Part shown: in pieces, positions 55,537 to 63,910 of the stretch
How the letters are laid out: each line of letters begins with the position of its first letter
Numbering within the stretch: the first letter of the stretch is position 1
Assembly: GCF_012926615.1 (NCBI RefSeq)
Contig: NZ_JABBNU010000003.1
Location: 402,848-466,847 of the forward strand
From: Marinigracilibium pacificum
Lineage (GTDB): Bacteria; Bacteroidota; Bacteroidia; Cytophagales; Cyclobacteriaceae
Direction: 5' to 3'
DNA: 64,000 nucleotides
The notes under the pieces: generated by a model
The model's input: only the letters and a program-made list of their open reading frames with translations
The model's database searches: none
Told to the model about the DNA's origin: nothing
Program-made: the position numbers and the translations under genes

Positions 55537-56487
55537 ATGAAATTCTCTTTTACTGAAAAGAAAGATACACGTTCAGGATTCGGTGATGGTTTACTAGAAG
55601 CCGGGCAACAGGACGAAAGAGTTGTTGCACTTTGTGCTGACCTTACGGGATCATTAAAAATGAATGCTTTCCAGAATGAATTTCCGGAAAGATTCTATCA
55701 GGTTGGTATTGCTGAAGCAAACATGATGGGTCTTGCTGCCGGTATGACTATCGGTGGAAAAATTCCTTTCACAGGTACGTTTGCAAACTTCAGTACTGGT
55801 CGTGTTTATGACCAAATCAGACAGTCAATCGCGTATTCTGGTAAAAACGTAAAAATATGTGCTTCTCACGCAGGATTAACTCTTGGTGAAGATGGTGCAA
55901 CTCACCAGATTCTTGAAGATGTAGGAATGATGAAAATGCTTCCTCACATGACAGTTATCAATCCTTGTGATTACAATCAGACTAAAGCTGCTACTTTAGC
56001 TATAGCGAAGCATGAAGGCCCTGTTTACTTACGTTTCGGTCGTCCGAAATGGCCTGTATTCACTCCGGACAATCAAGAGTTTGTTATTGGTAAAGCAATC
56101 AAAATGATTGAAGGTAGTGATGTTACAATCTTCGCGACTGGACACATGGTATGGTATGCTATCGAAGCTGAAGCAAAACTAGAAGCTATGGGTATCAGTG
56201 CTGAAGTAATTAACATCCACACTATAAAGCCAATCGATAGAGAAGCAATCATTGAGTCAGTAAAGAAAACAGGATGTGCTGTAACTGCTGAAGAACACCA
56301 GATCAATGGCGGTCTTGGAGAAAGCGTTGCTTCTGTACTTGCTCAGGAATTACCTTCTCCAATTGAGTTTGTTGGCGTTCAGGATACTTTCGGTGAAAGT
56401 GGTGAGCCTGAAGAACTAATGGCTAAATACGGATTAAGCCCTGAGGCTATCGTTGAAGCTGCTCAAAAAGTGGTCAAAAGAAAATAA
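55537..56487 (+). CDS. tktA-C: Transketolase, C-terminal subunit
   Basis: This 316-residue subunit completes the split transketolase. It holds the pyrimidine-binding domain ([40 protein letters not shown], with the catalytic Glu in GIAEANM near 65-71) and the C-terminal swivel domain ([20 protein letters not shown]). It is closely related to the C-terminal halves of DXS and pyruvate dehydrogenase, but the adjacent N-terminal transketolase subunit fixes the assignment. It is cytosolic. Confidence 0.93.
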   Translation: MKFSFTEKKDTRSGFGDGLLEAGQQDERVVALCADLTGSLKMNAFQNEFPERFYQVGIAEANMMGLAAGMTIGGKIPFTGTFANFSTGRVYDQIRQSIAYSGKNVKICASHAGLTLGEDGATHQILEDVGMMKMLPHMTVINPCDYNQTKAATLAIAKHEGPVYLRFGRPKWPVFTPDNQEFVIGKAIKMIEGSDVTIFATGHMVWYAIEAEAKLEAMGISAEVINIHTIKPIDREAIIESVKKTGCAVTAEEHQINGGLGESVASVLAQELPSPIEFVGVQDTFGESGEPEELMAKYGLSPEAIVEAAQKVVKRK

Positions 56488-56507
56488 TAAGATCATAAAT
56501 AATTACC

Positions 56508-56536
56508 AAAGCCCTGACTAACATCAGGGCTTTTTT
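56508..56536 (+). terminator. Terminator after transketolase
   Basis: AAAGCCCTGA (56508-56517) pairs with TCAGGGCTTT (56524-56533) around a 6-nt loop, then T's to 56536. It lies 20 bp after the stop. Confidence 0.88.
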
Positions 56537-56594
56537 ATTGGTTACAAATAAGTATAGGTGTTTTAGCTTATGTTTAATATTTTTACTCAGCATT

Positions 56595-58283
56595 ATGATA
56601 TTAGAACATATAAATCAGATACCTGTAATTGCCGCTGCTCATGGTGTCACAAGAGCCATATTATCACCGGGATCGAGAGTAGCCCCTCTTACACTGGCAT
56701 TCACCAGATATAAAAAAATCAACTGTTATACACTTTCTGATGAAAGAAGTGCCGCATTTACCGCTATGGGAATGTCAGAAGCTACAAATGAGCCTGTAGT
56801 TATCGCTTGTACTTCAGGAACTGCAGCCTCGAATTATATTCCGGCAGTAACAGAGGCATATTACAAAAACATTCCGCTAGTAATCCTGACTGCTGACAGG
56901 CCACCGGAATGGATAGATCAATGGGATGGTCAGACAATCAGGCAAAAAGACTTATACTCAAATCATATAAAAAGATCATTTGAACTACCAGTGGATGTTA
57001 GCCATCCTGATGCTCAATGGCAAGTCAATAGAATCCTTAATGAAGCTTTTATAGAAGCAAAAAAAACACCTTCCGGTCCTGTTCATATCAATATTCCTTT
57101 AAGAGAACCCTTCTATCCGGGAACAGGTGAAACATATCATTTTCAGGAAGAATCTACGCATATAATAAAACCAGTAGAATCAAAAAGTAATATTGAAAAA
57201 TCAATCTTATCAGAATTAGAAAAGGAGTATGAAAAGGCTGAAAAAATTCTGATCCTTGCCGGGCAGAGTGATTATGATAATACTATTTATAAACACCTTT
57301 CTAAATGGGCAGCAGATAGAAACATTCCGGTAATAGCTGATATAATTAGTAATACATTCAATTGTGATACAGCAATTACCAAAGGAGATATATTTCTAAA
57401 AAATATAACTGAAGAAGAGAAACAAAGCCTGGTTCCGGATCTGATTATCAGCTTCGGAAAATCAACAATAAGCAAAAATATGAAGCTCTTTCTTCGGGAC
57501 AATGCCATCAAATCAGATCATTGGCATATTGGCATTACAGATTATATTTCAGATCCATTTAAGAACTTGACTAGAGTCATCCGGGCTGATATAGAATCAT
57601 TTATATCTTCTACGGAAGAATGGGAGATAAAGGATAGATCATACTTAAAACAATGGACTGAAAAAGAAATAGAAGCTGATCATAAAATTGATTCATTAAA
57701 GCCTAATCCGGAAAAACCATTGAACGAACTGGTTGTCACCAAGGAAGTAATAACAAATTTACCGGATAACTCAAACCTTCACCTGGCTAACAGCATGCCT
57801 GTTCGATGGGCAAACTTTATATCAGGAAAGGGAAAAAACATAAAAATATACGCCAATCGAGGCACAAGTGGCATCGATGGAACAATTTCAACAGCTTCCG
57901 GTCATGCCCTGGCTAATAAAAAGAAATTCAACCTGGTACTCACAGGAGACCTGTCATTCTTCTACGACAGAAATGCTCTTTGGCATAATTACACCAATGA
58001 AAATTTCTGCATCGTAATGATGAATAATCATGGTGGAGGTATTTTCGGTTTAATTGCCGGCCCGTCAGATCAACCGGAAAAAGAAGAATGGTTTGAAACA
58101 AGACAAAAATTGACTGCTAAAAACACGGCTTCAGATTTTGGCTTTAATTATATTAGTTGTAACAATATAGAAGACCTGGAATCAGCATTAGAATCAATAA
58201 GGAACTCTAAAGGAAACACCATTATTGAAATCTTCACAGATAAAGACGAAAACAAAAAAGTATTTCAACACCTTCGAAAGTAA
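56595..58283 (+). CDS. menD: 2-succinyl-5-enolpyruvyl-6-hydroxy-3-cyclohexene-1-carboxylate synthase
   Basis: MenD is the thiamine-dependent enzyme that adds 2-oxoglutarate to isochorismate in menaquinone synthesis. I use ATG 56595 (MILEHINQIPVIAAAHGV, 562 residues); an earlier TTG at 56538 lies against the terminator T-tract and gives a non-conserved extension. Family marks are SPGSRVAPLTLAF, the ThDP Glu region DERSAAFTAMGMS, CTSGTAASNYIPAVTEAYY, LTADRPPEW, NRGTSGIDGTISTASGHA and LTGDLSFFYDRNAL. MenE begins 1 bp after the stop. No menF, menH or menC is seen nearby. Confidence 0.95.
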   Translation: MILEHINQIPVIAAAHGVTRAILSPGSRVAPLTLAFTRYKKINCYTLSDERSAAFTAMGMSEATNEPVVIACTSGTAASNYIPAVTEAYYKNIPLVILTADRPPEWIDQWDGQTIRQKDLYSNHIKRSFELPVDVSHPDAQWQVNRILNEAFIEAKKTPSGPVHINIPLREPFYPGTGETYHFQEESTHIIKPVESKSNIEKSILSELEKEYEKAEKILILAGQSDYDNTIYKHLSKWAADRNIPVIADIISNTFNCDTAITKGDIFLKNITEEEKQSLVPDLIISFGKSTISKNMKLFLRDNAIKSDHWHIGITDYISDPFKNLTRVIRADIESFISSTEEWEIKDRSYLKQWTEKEIEADHKIDSLKPNPEKPLNELVVTKEVITNLPDNSNLHLANSMPVRWANFISGKGKNIKIYANRGTSGIDGTISTASGHALANKKKFNLVLTGDLSFFYDRNALWHNYTNENFCIVMMNNHGGGIFGLIAGPSDQPEKEEWFETRQKLTAKNTASDFGFNYISCNNIEDLESALESIRNSKGNTIIEIFTDKDENKKVFQHLRK

Positions 58284-58284
58284 G

Positions 58285-59367
58285 ATGGCTAGAAAACACA
58301 ACAGCTTTGTTTTAAATGGAAGAGAAATAAAGTTTGTCGAGGTACTGAACAGCAGTAAGGCGATCAAACTCATAACAGATTTTGAAAAAGAAACAGTCGA
58401 TGTAATCAAGTCATTCCTTAGTGAAGATGAAAAAATTATCCAGCAAACCTCCGGGTCAACCGGTATTCCAAAAAAAATAGAAATTACCCGAGAACAATTA
58501 ATTGCTTCAGCAAACATGACTGGCGAATTTCTAGGGTACAACAATTCTAATCTTGAATCACTATTATGTATCCCGGCGTCTTTTATAGGTGGAAAAATGG
58601 TATTGATAAGGGCTCTGGTTTTTGATCTGCCCATAATAGCTCAGGAACCATCAGCTAACCCTTTTAAAAGTATTGGAAAATTAGAAATCACCTCTATAAC
58701 ACCTTATCAATTACAAAATATAATTGAGAATAATTCAACAACGTGTATTAATAAAAACTCGATTATCCTGGTTGGTGGCGGGCCGGTTAACTCCGAACTT
58801 CATAAAAAAATTGAGAACTTACCAGGTAAAATATATCACACCTATGCAATGACAGAAACAGTTTCAAACATTGCATTAAGAAAATTAAATAACCCAGGTA
58901 GCAAAGACTATTTTGAAGTATTAGAAGGGATCGAAATTAATACCAGTAACGAACAGCTTCAGGTTAAGGGAAAAGTGACCTCAGATAAGTGGTTAAACAC
59001 AAATGATGTAGTTGAATTAATTAACGATAAATCCTTTAGATGGATAGGTCGAAGCGATAATGTAATTAACTCAGGAGGAATAAAAGTTAACCTGGACGAA
59101 TTAAAAGCTAAAATAGAAGCTGAATTAAAGCATCTGGAAATATCAACAGAAGTGGCCTTGTTAAAAACCGAGGATGAAAAATTCACTGAGGGATTTATCC
59201 TTGTGGTGGAAGAAAACCAGGGAAATAAAATCAGAAAAACTATAGAAGGAATTAAAGAAAAATTATTCAATAAAGTAAAGCCCAAAAAAATCATTTCAAT
59301 CCCGAATCTACCTAAGACCCCAACAGACAAAATTGACTATCCAACCCTGAGAAAAATACTTGAGTAA
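58285..59367 (+). CDS. menE: o-Succinylbenzoate-CoA ligase (short MenE)
   Basis: This AMP-forming ligase activates o-succinylbenzoate in menaquinone synthesis. From ATG 58285 (MARKHNSFVL) it has 360 residues, shorter than the roughly 450 of E. coli MenE because the N-terminal subdomain is reduced; the short form is usual in Bacteroidota. The ATP-binding loop is QTSGSTGIPKK (54-64), followed by HTYAMTETVSNIALR, DVVELINDKSFRWIGRSDNVINSGGIKV and the C-terminal catalytic lysine region KTPTDKIDYP (here PKTPTDKID). It overlaps nothing and starts 1 bp after menD, supporting a menDE transcript. Confidence 0.92.
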   Translation: MARKHNSFVLNGREIKFVEVLNSSKAIKLITDFEKETVDVIKSFLSEDEKIIQQTSGSTGIPKKIEITREQLIASANMTGEFLGYNNSNLESLLCIPASFIGGKMVLIRALVFDLPIIAQEPSANPFKSIGKLEITSITPYQLQNIIENNSTTCINKNSIILVGGGPVNSELHKKIENLPGKIYHTYAMTETVSNIALRKLNNPGSKDYFEVLEGIEINTSNEQLQVKGKVTSDKWLNTNDVVELINDKSFRWIGRSDNVINSGGIKVNLDELKAKIEAELKHLEISTEVALLKTEDEKFTEGFILVVEENQGNKIRKTIEGIKEKLFNKVKPKKIISIPNLPKTPTDKIDYPTLRKILE

Positions 59368-59834
59368 TTCTAAATCAAGAAAGTTACCGTTAGATCCCAA
59401 AGTTGCTACTCCGTAAAAGTTTATCTCAAACATAATTCTCAAATTGAAACCAATAATCACGGGTTATTGAGAAAGATAATAGTTCAGTCAGGTCATTATA
59501 AAATGCGAGCATATTGATTAATGTATAACACCTCTTGTTAATATCCAATTCATAGAAATTAGCCAAATAAACTTCATCTTGGTGTAGGAGTAACATTTGG
59601 GAGAATAATCAACATTTTCAATAGAAATCACAAATGAAAGTTTTGTCGCAAAATGACACATAACATCAACCAGAATAAAAAAGGCGAAAAATAGGCATCC
59701 CTTAAAAATCTTAAAGCAGAAATTATAGGTCAAAACAAATCATATTTTAAGGTAAGTAATTGAGTAAAATTGAAAGTGTAGAAGTTAGAATTCGTGGATA
59801 AACTTGCGCTAAAATAAATCAATCACTTTTTATT
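59368..59834. other. Intergenic region with no supported feature
   Basis: About 470 bp between menE and the porin-like gene. A 71-codon frame on the minus strand (59518-59733) has no ribosome-binding site and an implausible composition, so I do not call it a gene. No terminator hairpin was found after menE. Confidence 0.45.
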
Positions 59835-60488
59835 ATGAAGATTAGACATATACTTGGTTTAGCATTTGCATTAGCAATTACTTTTGGAGCAAACGCTCAG
59901 GAATTTGGTATTCGTGCGGGTATCAACTCATCAACAATGAGGGGAAATCATTTAAAATATAGTGTTGCACACATAGGATATCATATTGGAGGTACTGCAA
60001 TATTACCTATCTCAGAAAATATCAAAATAAATGGAAGCGCGATGCTTACACAAAAAGGAATCCGGGATAAAGGATACTCTTATGCTTTTGATTTGAATTA
60101 TACTGATAAAGAGGTAATCAATTATCTGGAAATTCCTGTAGCGATTGAATATGGTTTTGACGGAGGCAATATGAAACCATATTTTCAAGCAGGATTATAT
60201 TTAGCCTATGCAGTATCAGGAAAGTTCGTTCAGAATAATGAAAATGAGAAAATAATTGAAAACTTAGATTTCGGAAATAATTCTGAGGACCATTACTCTG
60301 CTGCTGACTTCGGTTTTACGTTTGGAACTGGAGTTGACATTAATAAATTAAGAATTGGTGTAAGCTATGACCTTGGAGTAAATGACATCCAACCAGCAGA
60401 AATAAAAGATAACCAAGATTCTAATGATCCTTACTCAATCAAAAACAGATCATTTAATGTAAATGTATCTTATTTCTTCAATAGATAA
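59835..60488 (+). CDS. Porin-family outer-membrane beta-barrel protein
   Basis: This 217-residue protein has a signal peptide (MKIRHILGLAFALAITFGANAQ). The mature part is a small eight-stranded-type barrel: FGIRAGINSSTMRG, YHIGGTAILPISENIKING, YLEIPVAIEYGFDGGNMKPYF-type strands, ending SFNVNVSYFFNR with a terminal aromatic. It matches the 'outer-membrane protein beta-barrel' domain common in Bacteroidota. The role is unknown (a structural or small-solute barrel). It is a single gene with its own terminator. Confidence 0.85.
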   Translation: MKIRHILGLAFALAITFGANAQEFGIRAGINSSTMRGNHLKYSVAHIGYHIGGTAILPISENIKINGSAMLTQKGIRDKGYSYAFDLNYTDKEVINYLEIPVAIEYGFDGGNMKPYFQAGLYLAYAVSGKFVQNNENEKIIENLDFGNNSEDHYSAADFGFTFGTGVDINKLRIGVSYDLGVNDIQPAEIKDNQDSNDPYSIKNRSFNVNVSYFFNR

Positions 60489-60510
60489 TCTATTTAAAGA
60501 AAAATACATA

Positions 60511-60548
60511 AAAAGAGGGATTCAGTTAATCTGAATCCCTCTTTTTTT
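60511..60548. terminator. Bidirectional terminator after the porin-like gene
   Basis: AAAAGAGGGATTCAG (60511-60525) pairs perfectly with CTGAATCCCTCTTTT (60531-60545) around a TTAAT loop, with T's continuing. It lies between two convergent genes. Confidence 0.9.
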
Positions 60549-60580
60549 AATTCCTGATATTGATTAACCAATAAAACAGG

Positions 60581-61378
60581 TTAATTATAATTTTCTTTAA
60601 CAGCTGAATTAGTTGCTACAATATATTCTGAAATCCCGTCAACAATCATATCAAGCATCATATCAGCACCTCCAATAAAATTAGGAGGAACATTATGAAC
60701 TAAATTTAATGTATGATTGATTATCAATGTCTTATTCTCCCCTACAGGATAATATGCACAAAAAACAATTGACATTTTATTTGTCTTCTGCCATAAAACA
60801 GTACCAAAATTATAATTATGCTGCAGTGTAATCATTTTAGGAGACACACCCGGCACATCGTTATTAGTTATATTCTTTAGGAAATAATTCAGTTTTGAAT
60901 CCTTATATGAGGGATAATATGTTTTAAGGTCATATTCAAAATCCGGAGCCATACCTCCGCATTTTATCCGGTAACTACCATCGTCATTCAGGTTAACATC
61001 ATAATCCGGGAGTGTTTTACGTATAAACGACAAGTCTCTCACACGGTCTGAAGAAAAGAAATCAATAGAGGCATCTACAACATAAGCTGTCTTTGACATG
61101 ATAACATGATACTGTTCATTTACATTACTATCATGAATATTATAGATGTCATACCCAAGGTACTGATTCAGGTTTTTCTTCTCATCTGCATTTAACTTTT
61201 CGCCTTTTTTAATGAAGTCGATATAATACTGATAAGACCCTGCCAGTAATTTCTTTTTATCAATTTTAAAATTAAATGATTGTTCCTCTATCGGTTTAAG
61301 AGCATCAGAGCTACCAGAGGGAATTGAAAATGAACTAAAAGTTATTACAAACAAGATAAGAATTGCACTTCTGATCAT
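60581..61378 (-). CDS. Exported protein of unknown function
   Basis: The 265-residue chain has an N-terminal signal peptide (MIRSAILILFVITFSSFSIP). The mature part is mixed alpha/beta (FFSSDRVRDLSFIRKTLPDYDVNL, MITLQHNYNFGTVLWQKTNKMSIVFCAYYPVG) and ends with a helix, MMLDMIVDGISEYI. I recognise no family or catalytic motif. It is transcribed toward the terminator at 60511-60548 and has no obvious operon partner; the S24 repressor gene lies 93 bp upstream in the same direction. Confidence 0.6.
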   Translation of the reverse strand: MIRSAILILFVITFSSFSIPSGSSDALKPIEEQSFNFKIDKKKLLAGSYQYYIDFIKKGEKLNADEKKNLNQYLGYDIYNIHDSNVNEQYHVIMSKTAYVVDASIDFFSSDRVRDLSFIRKTLPDYDVNLNDDGSYRIKCGGMAPDFEYDLKTYYPSYKDSKLNYFLKNITNNDVPGVSPKMITLQHNYNFGTVLWQKTNKMSIVFCAYYPVGENKTLIINHTLNLVHNVPPNFIGGADMMLDMIVDGISEYIVATNSAVKENYN

Positions 61379-61471
61379 ATTAACCTGTTACGAATGATTT
61401 ATACAAAGATAAACGTAACAATCGTTAAGTCAAGTATTTATATACCTGACAAATATCAGTAATATGTAAGA

Positions 61472-62260
61472 TTATTTATCTTTTAACTTGATAACCTCCT
61501 GCTGAAGGTCTAGCACCATATTTGCCAGTTTATCAAGAGTCATTTCATTCTTTGAATCAGGCTCGGGAAAACTGACACTTATAAACGCCCTTGCTTCCCA
61601 AATTTCAAAAACTTCTTCAACTGGAACGCTATATGGAGCATAATTGGCATTATCAGAAACAAGGTACAAACTACCCTTCTCTTCGATATAGTTAAAAACA
61701 CGTTTATAAACGATTCCTTCCTTACCTGTGACTAATACATAGGTTTTTCCATTACGGATATCCTCAGGCTTTTCAACATACTGACCTATTATAACCGTTC
61801 CCGACTGAAGCGGCAGCATGGAATCTCCATTTATCTCAAACGCACGGTATGTGGCATTGGCAGGCAAATTGGGCAACCTGAACTTAGGGAGTTCCTCGAT
61901 ATATTCAGGATCAGAGTACCCATTAAGATATCCGGCAGAAGCTTTATCGGGAACCAGTTCGATATTCTCCCTATCTTGCTGATCTACTGTTATCGCAAGT
62001 ACCTTCATCCCCGGAGCACGGCTTCCTCCTGATTTCTTTCCTGATTTTTCTATCTTTTCAAGCGAGTCACTAACCAGTTCATCGATGCTATAACCAAATA
62101 CCTCTGTAATTTTCATCAAAGTCGGAATCCGCGGATCGGCTCTCCCCTCCTCATAGGCTCCAACTTGTGACCGCTTGATTCCCAGTTTATCAGCAAACTG
62201 TTCCTGGGTAAGGTCATTTTTCTTTCTAAGGTATTTAAGGTTTTGACTGATCAGACTCAT
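61472..62260 (-). CDS. XRE-S24 (LexA-like) self-cleaving repressor
   Basis: This 262-residue repressor has an N-terminal XRE helix-turn-helix (1-60: LKYLRKKNDLTQEQFADKLGIKRSQVGAYE) and a C-terminal peptidase S24 domain. The serine-lysine dyad is S147 (FEINGDSMLPL) and K186 (GIVYKRV). A likely self-cleavage bond is Ala109-Gly110 in KASAGYLNGY. In LexA and phage repressors this architecture gives RecA-stimulated self-cleavage after DNA damage. The gene lies 48 bp downstream of a small gene in the same direction, and divergent dinB is the obvious target. Three matching 15-bp dyads (62570, 62612, 62653) are candidate operators. Confidence 0.88.
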   Translation of the reverse strand: MSLISQNLKYLRKKNDLTQEQFADKLGIKRSQVGAYEEGRADPRIPTLMKITEVFGYSIDELVSDSLEKIEKSGKKSGGSRAPGMKVLAITVDQQDRENIELVPDKASAGYLNGYSDPEYIEELPKFRLPNLPANATYRAFEINGDSMLPLQSGTVIIGQYVEKPEDIRNGKTYVLVTGKEGIVYKRVFNYIEEKGSLYLVSDNANYAPYSVPVEEVFEIWEARAFISVSFPEPDSKNEMTLDKLANMVLDLQQEVIKLKDK

Positions 62261-62308
62261 AATTGAAAAAAAGATATAATGGTAAAATTATAATACGCTT
62301 TTCAATTT

Positions 62309-62554
62309 TTATACTGCTGCATGAATAAAGTATCTCCCTTTTCTCTCTGCACCTGCAAAAAAGCCCTTAGTCAGCCCCTTCTTCCTTAACACCTCTTGTC
62401 TGATACTTTCTGTCACCTCCTTTAAAGTTAACCCGGAGTCAACCAGACAATACCCCTGTACAATATCCTGACTTAAACCAGCCTTAAAATGAACACCACA
62501 TTTATTAGCTTCCAGCTTTCTGCTTCTTAATTCTTTAATAACTATATCTCGCAT
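62309..62554 (-). CDS. Small protein of unknown function in the repressor unit
   Basis: I place the start at ATG 62554 (MRDIVIKELRSRKLEANKC), giving 81 residues. The frame also allows ATG 62596, but that would put one operator-like dyad inside the coding part. The protein is basic, with two cysteines (KCGVHFKAGL, QGYCLVDSGL), a helix LTLKEVTESIRQEVLRKK and the end GRYFIHAAV. There is no signal peptide or membrane helix. I do not recognise a family. Lying between the operators and the S24 repressor, it is a candidate damage-response accessory protein. Confidence 0.55.
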   Translation of the reverse strand: MRDIVIKELRSRKLEANKCGVHFKAGLSQDIVQGYCLVDSGLTLKEVTESIRQEVLRKKGLTKGFFAGAERKGRYFIHAAV

Positions 62555-62569
62555 ATTCTCAATGTTTAC

Positions 62570-62584
62570 ACTACAAATATTAGT
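62570..62584 (-). promoter_or_regulatory. Operator-like dyad 1 (upstream of the small gene)
   Basis: On the minus strand the site reads ACTAATATTTGTAGT, which matches dyad 2 at 14 of 15 positions in opposite orientation. It lies 16 bp before the small gene's ATG at 62554, where repressor binding would block its transcription and that of the repressor gene. Confidence 0.5.
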
Positions 62585-62611
62585 AATCAAACCCATATTT
62601 CAAATTATTTT

Positions 62612-62626
62612 ACTAATATTTTTAGT
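62612..62626 (+). promoter_or_regulatory. Operator-like dyad 2 (centre of the divergent region)
   Basis: ACTAATATTTTTAGT has ACTAA/TTAGT arms with a 5-bp centre. It lies 42 bp from dyad 1 and 41 bp from dyad 3 (start to start), about four helical turns in each case. Confidence 0.5.
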
Positions 62627-62652
62627 TTTATTATTCCGTGAATATTCTTTTA

Positions 62653-62667
62653 GCTAATTTTGTTAGT
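62653..62667 (+). promoter_or_regulatory. Operator-like dyad 3 overlapping the dinB -7 box
   Basis: GCTAATTTTGTTAGT matches dyad 2 at 12 of 15 positions. It contains TAATTTTG (62655-62662), an exact TAnnTTTG -7 box, so binding here would occlude the dinB promoter. Transcription would begin near 62669, 14 nt before ATG 62683. Confidence 0.55.
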
Positions 62668-62682
62668 AAACCTGATAGTGAT

Positions 62683-63891
62683 ATGGATAAATACTCAGCA
62701 ACCGGAAGAAGCATAATCCACATGGATCTCGACTCATTTTTTGTGTCGGTAGAATGCCTTCGTAATCCGGCTCTAAAGGGTAAACCATTAATTATCGGAG
62801 GAAGCAGCCGACGTGGAGTCGTTGCTTCATGCAGCTATGAAGCCCGTAGGTTTGGAGTCAGATCTGCCATGCCTGTAGCCCTTGCCAGGCAGCTATGCCC
62901 GCAACTGATCAATATCTCCGGCGACATGGATGCCTACAGTAAATACTCAAGACTCATCACTGATATTATTCGTGATGATGTTCCGCTATTTGAAAAATCT
63001 TCCATTGATGAGTTCTATATTGATGCTACCGGAATGGATCGGTTTTTTGGCACTGTTAAATGGGCAGGTGAGCTCCGTCAAAAAATAATGAAAGAAAGTG
63101 GCCTTCCGATATCAATGGGACTTTCCATTAACAAACTGGTATCAAAAGTAGCCACAGGCGAGGCTAAACCAAATGGACAGCGACACATACCATACGGCAT
63201 GGAAAAGGCCTTCCTTGCCCCCCTTCCTATCCAAAAAATACCAATGATCGGTGACAAAACAGCACGTTTCCTTACCGATATGGGCATTTATAATGTTCGT
63301 ACTCTCCGGGAAATGCCTGTGGAAGTTCTGGCTGCAGCACTTGGCAGCAATGGTGTTTCTCTCTGGAAAAAAGCTAATGGTGAAGATAACTCTCCCGTTA
63401 TTCCTTTTCGTGAACAAAAATCGATATCAACAGAAACGACATTCAATAAAGATACCATCGATGTTCAATTCCTTAAAAATGTATTAACGGCAATGGTTGA
63501 AAAACTGGGTTTCAAAATACGGGAAAAGCAAAAACTGACTGCCTGTATCACAGTTAAACTAAGATACTCAAATTTTGACACCGTCAGCAAGCAATGCCGG
63601 ATAGCCTATACTTCTTCCGATCATACGCTGATCAAAAAAGCACAAGAACTCTTTGATCAGCTATACAACAGAAGGATGCTTATCCGCCTTATCGGAGTGA
63701 GATTTAGCGAACTTGTTCATGGTAATTACCAGATCAGTCTTTTTGATGACACCGAAGAAACAATCAGGCTATATGAAGCCATGGATAAAATCAAACACAA
63801 ACATGGTAGCCTCAAATTAATGAGAGCCTCTTCGCTTGACCTTAACCTGAGACTTAAAGACAGCATCCCAACCTTTCAGGGTGACGAATAA
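62683..63891 (+). CDS. dinB: DNA polymerase IV (Y family)
   Basis: This error-prone translesion polymerase bypasses damaged bases. From ATG 62683 (MDKYSATGRSIIHMDLDSFF) it has 402 residues. A GTG at 62638 would add 15 residues but lies upstream of the likely -7 box. Catalytic acids are D15 (HMDLDSFF) and the pair in KSSIDEFYID. YEARRFGVRSAMP and the helix-hairpin-helix region (LPIQKIPMIGDKTARFLTDMGI) are typical. The C-terminal little-finger domain is complete, and QISLF resembles the beta-clamp-binding pentapeptide (near 362-366). Divergent from the S24 repressor unit and probably SOS-controlled. Confidence 0.93.
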   Translation: MDKYSATGRSIIHMDLDSFFVSVECLRNPALKGKPLIIGGSSRRGVVASCSYEARRFGVRSAMPVALARQLCPQLINISGDMDAYSKYSRLITDIIRDDVPLFEKSSIDEFYIDATGMDRFFGTVKWAGELRQKIMKESGLPISMGLSINKLVSKVATGEAKPNGQRHIPYGMEKAFLAPLPIQKIPMIGDKTARFLTDMGIYNVRTLREMPVEVLAAALGSNGVSLWKKANGEDNSPVIPFREQKSISTETTFNKDTIDVQFLKNVLTAMVEKLGFKIREKQKLTACITVKLRYSNFDTVSKQCRIAYTSSDHTLIKKAQELFDQLYNRRMLIRLIGVRFSELVHGNYQISLFDDTEETIRLYEAMDKIKHKHGSLKLMRASSLDLNLRLKDSIPTFQGDE

Positions 63892-63910
63892 AAAAAGGCG
63901 ATCTATAGAG

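Noticed and set aside
56538..56594. Extended N-terminus of menD from a TTG
   Set aside because: It begins next to the transketolase terminator T-tract, and the added residues look like a chance hydrophobic stretch, not expected for a cytosolic enzyme.
59518..59733. 71-codon ORF on the minus strand
   Set aside because: No ribosome-binding site, no domain, and composition typical of translated non-coding DNA.
62638..62682. GTG start for dinB
   Set aside because: It lies upstream of the likely promoter box and operator; ATG 62683 gives the conserved N-terminus.
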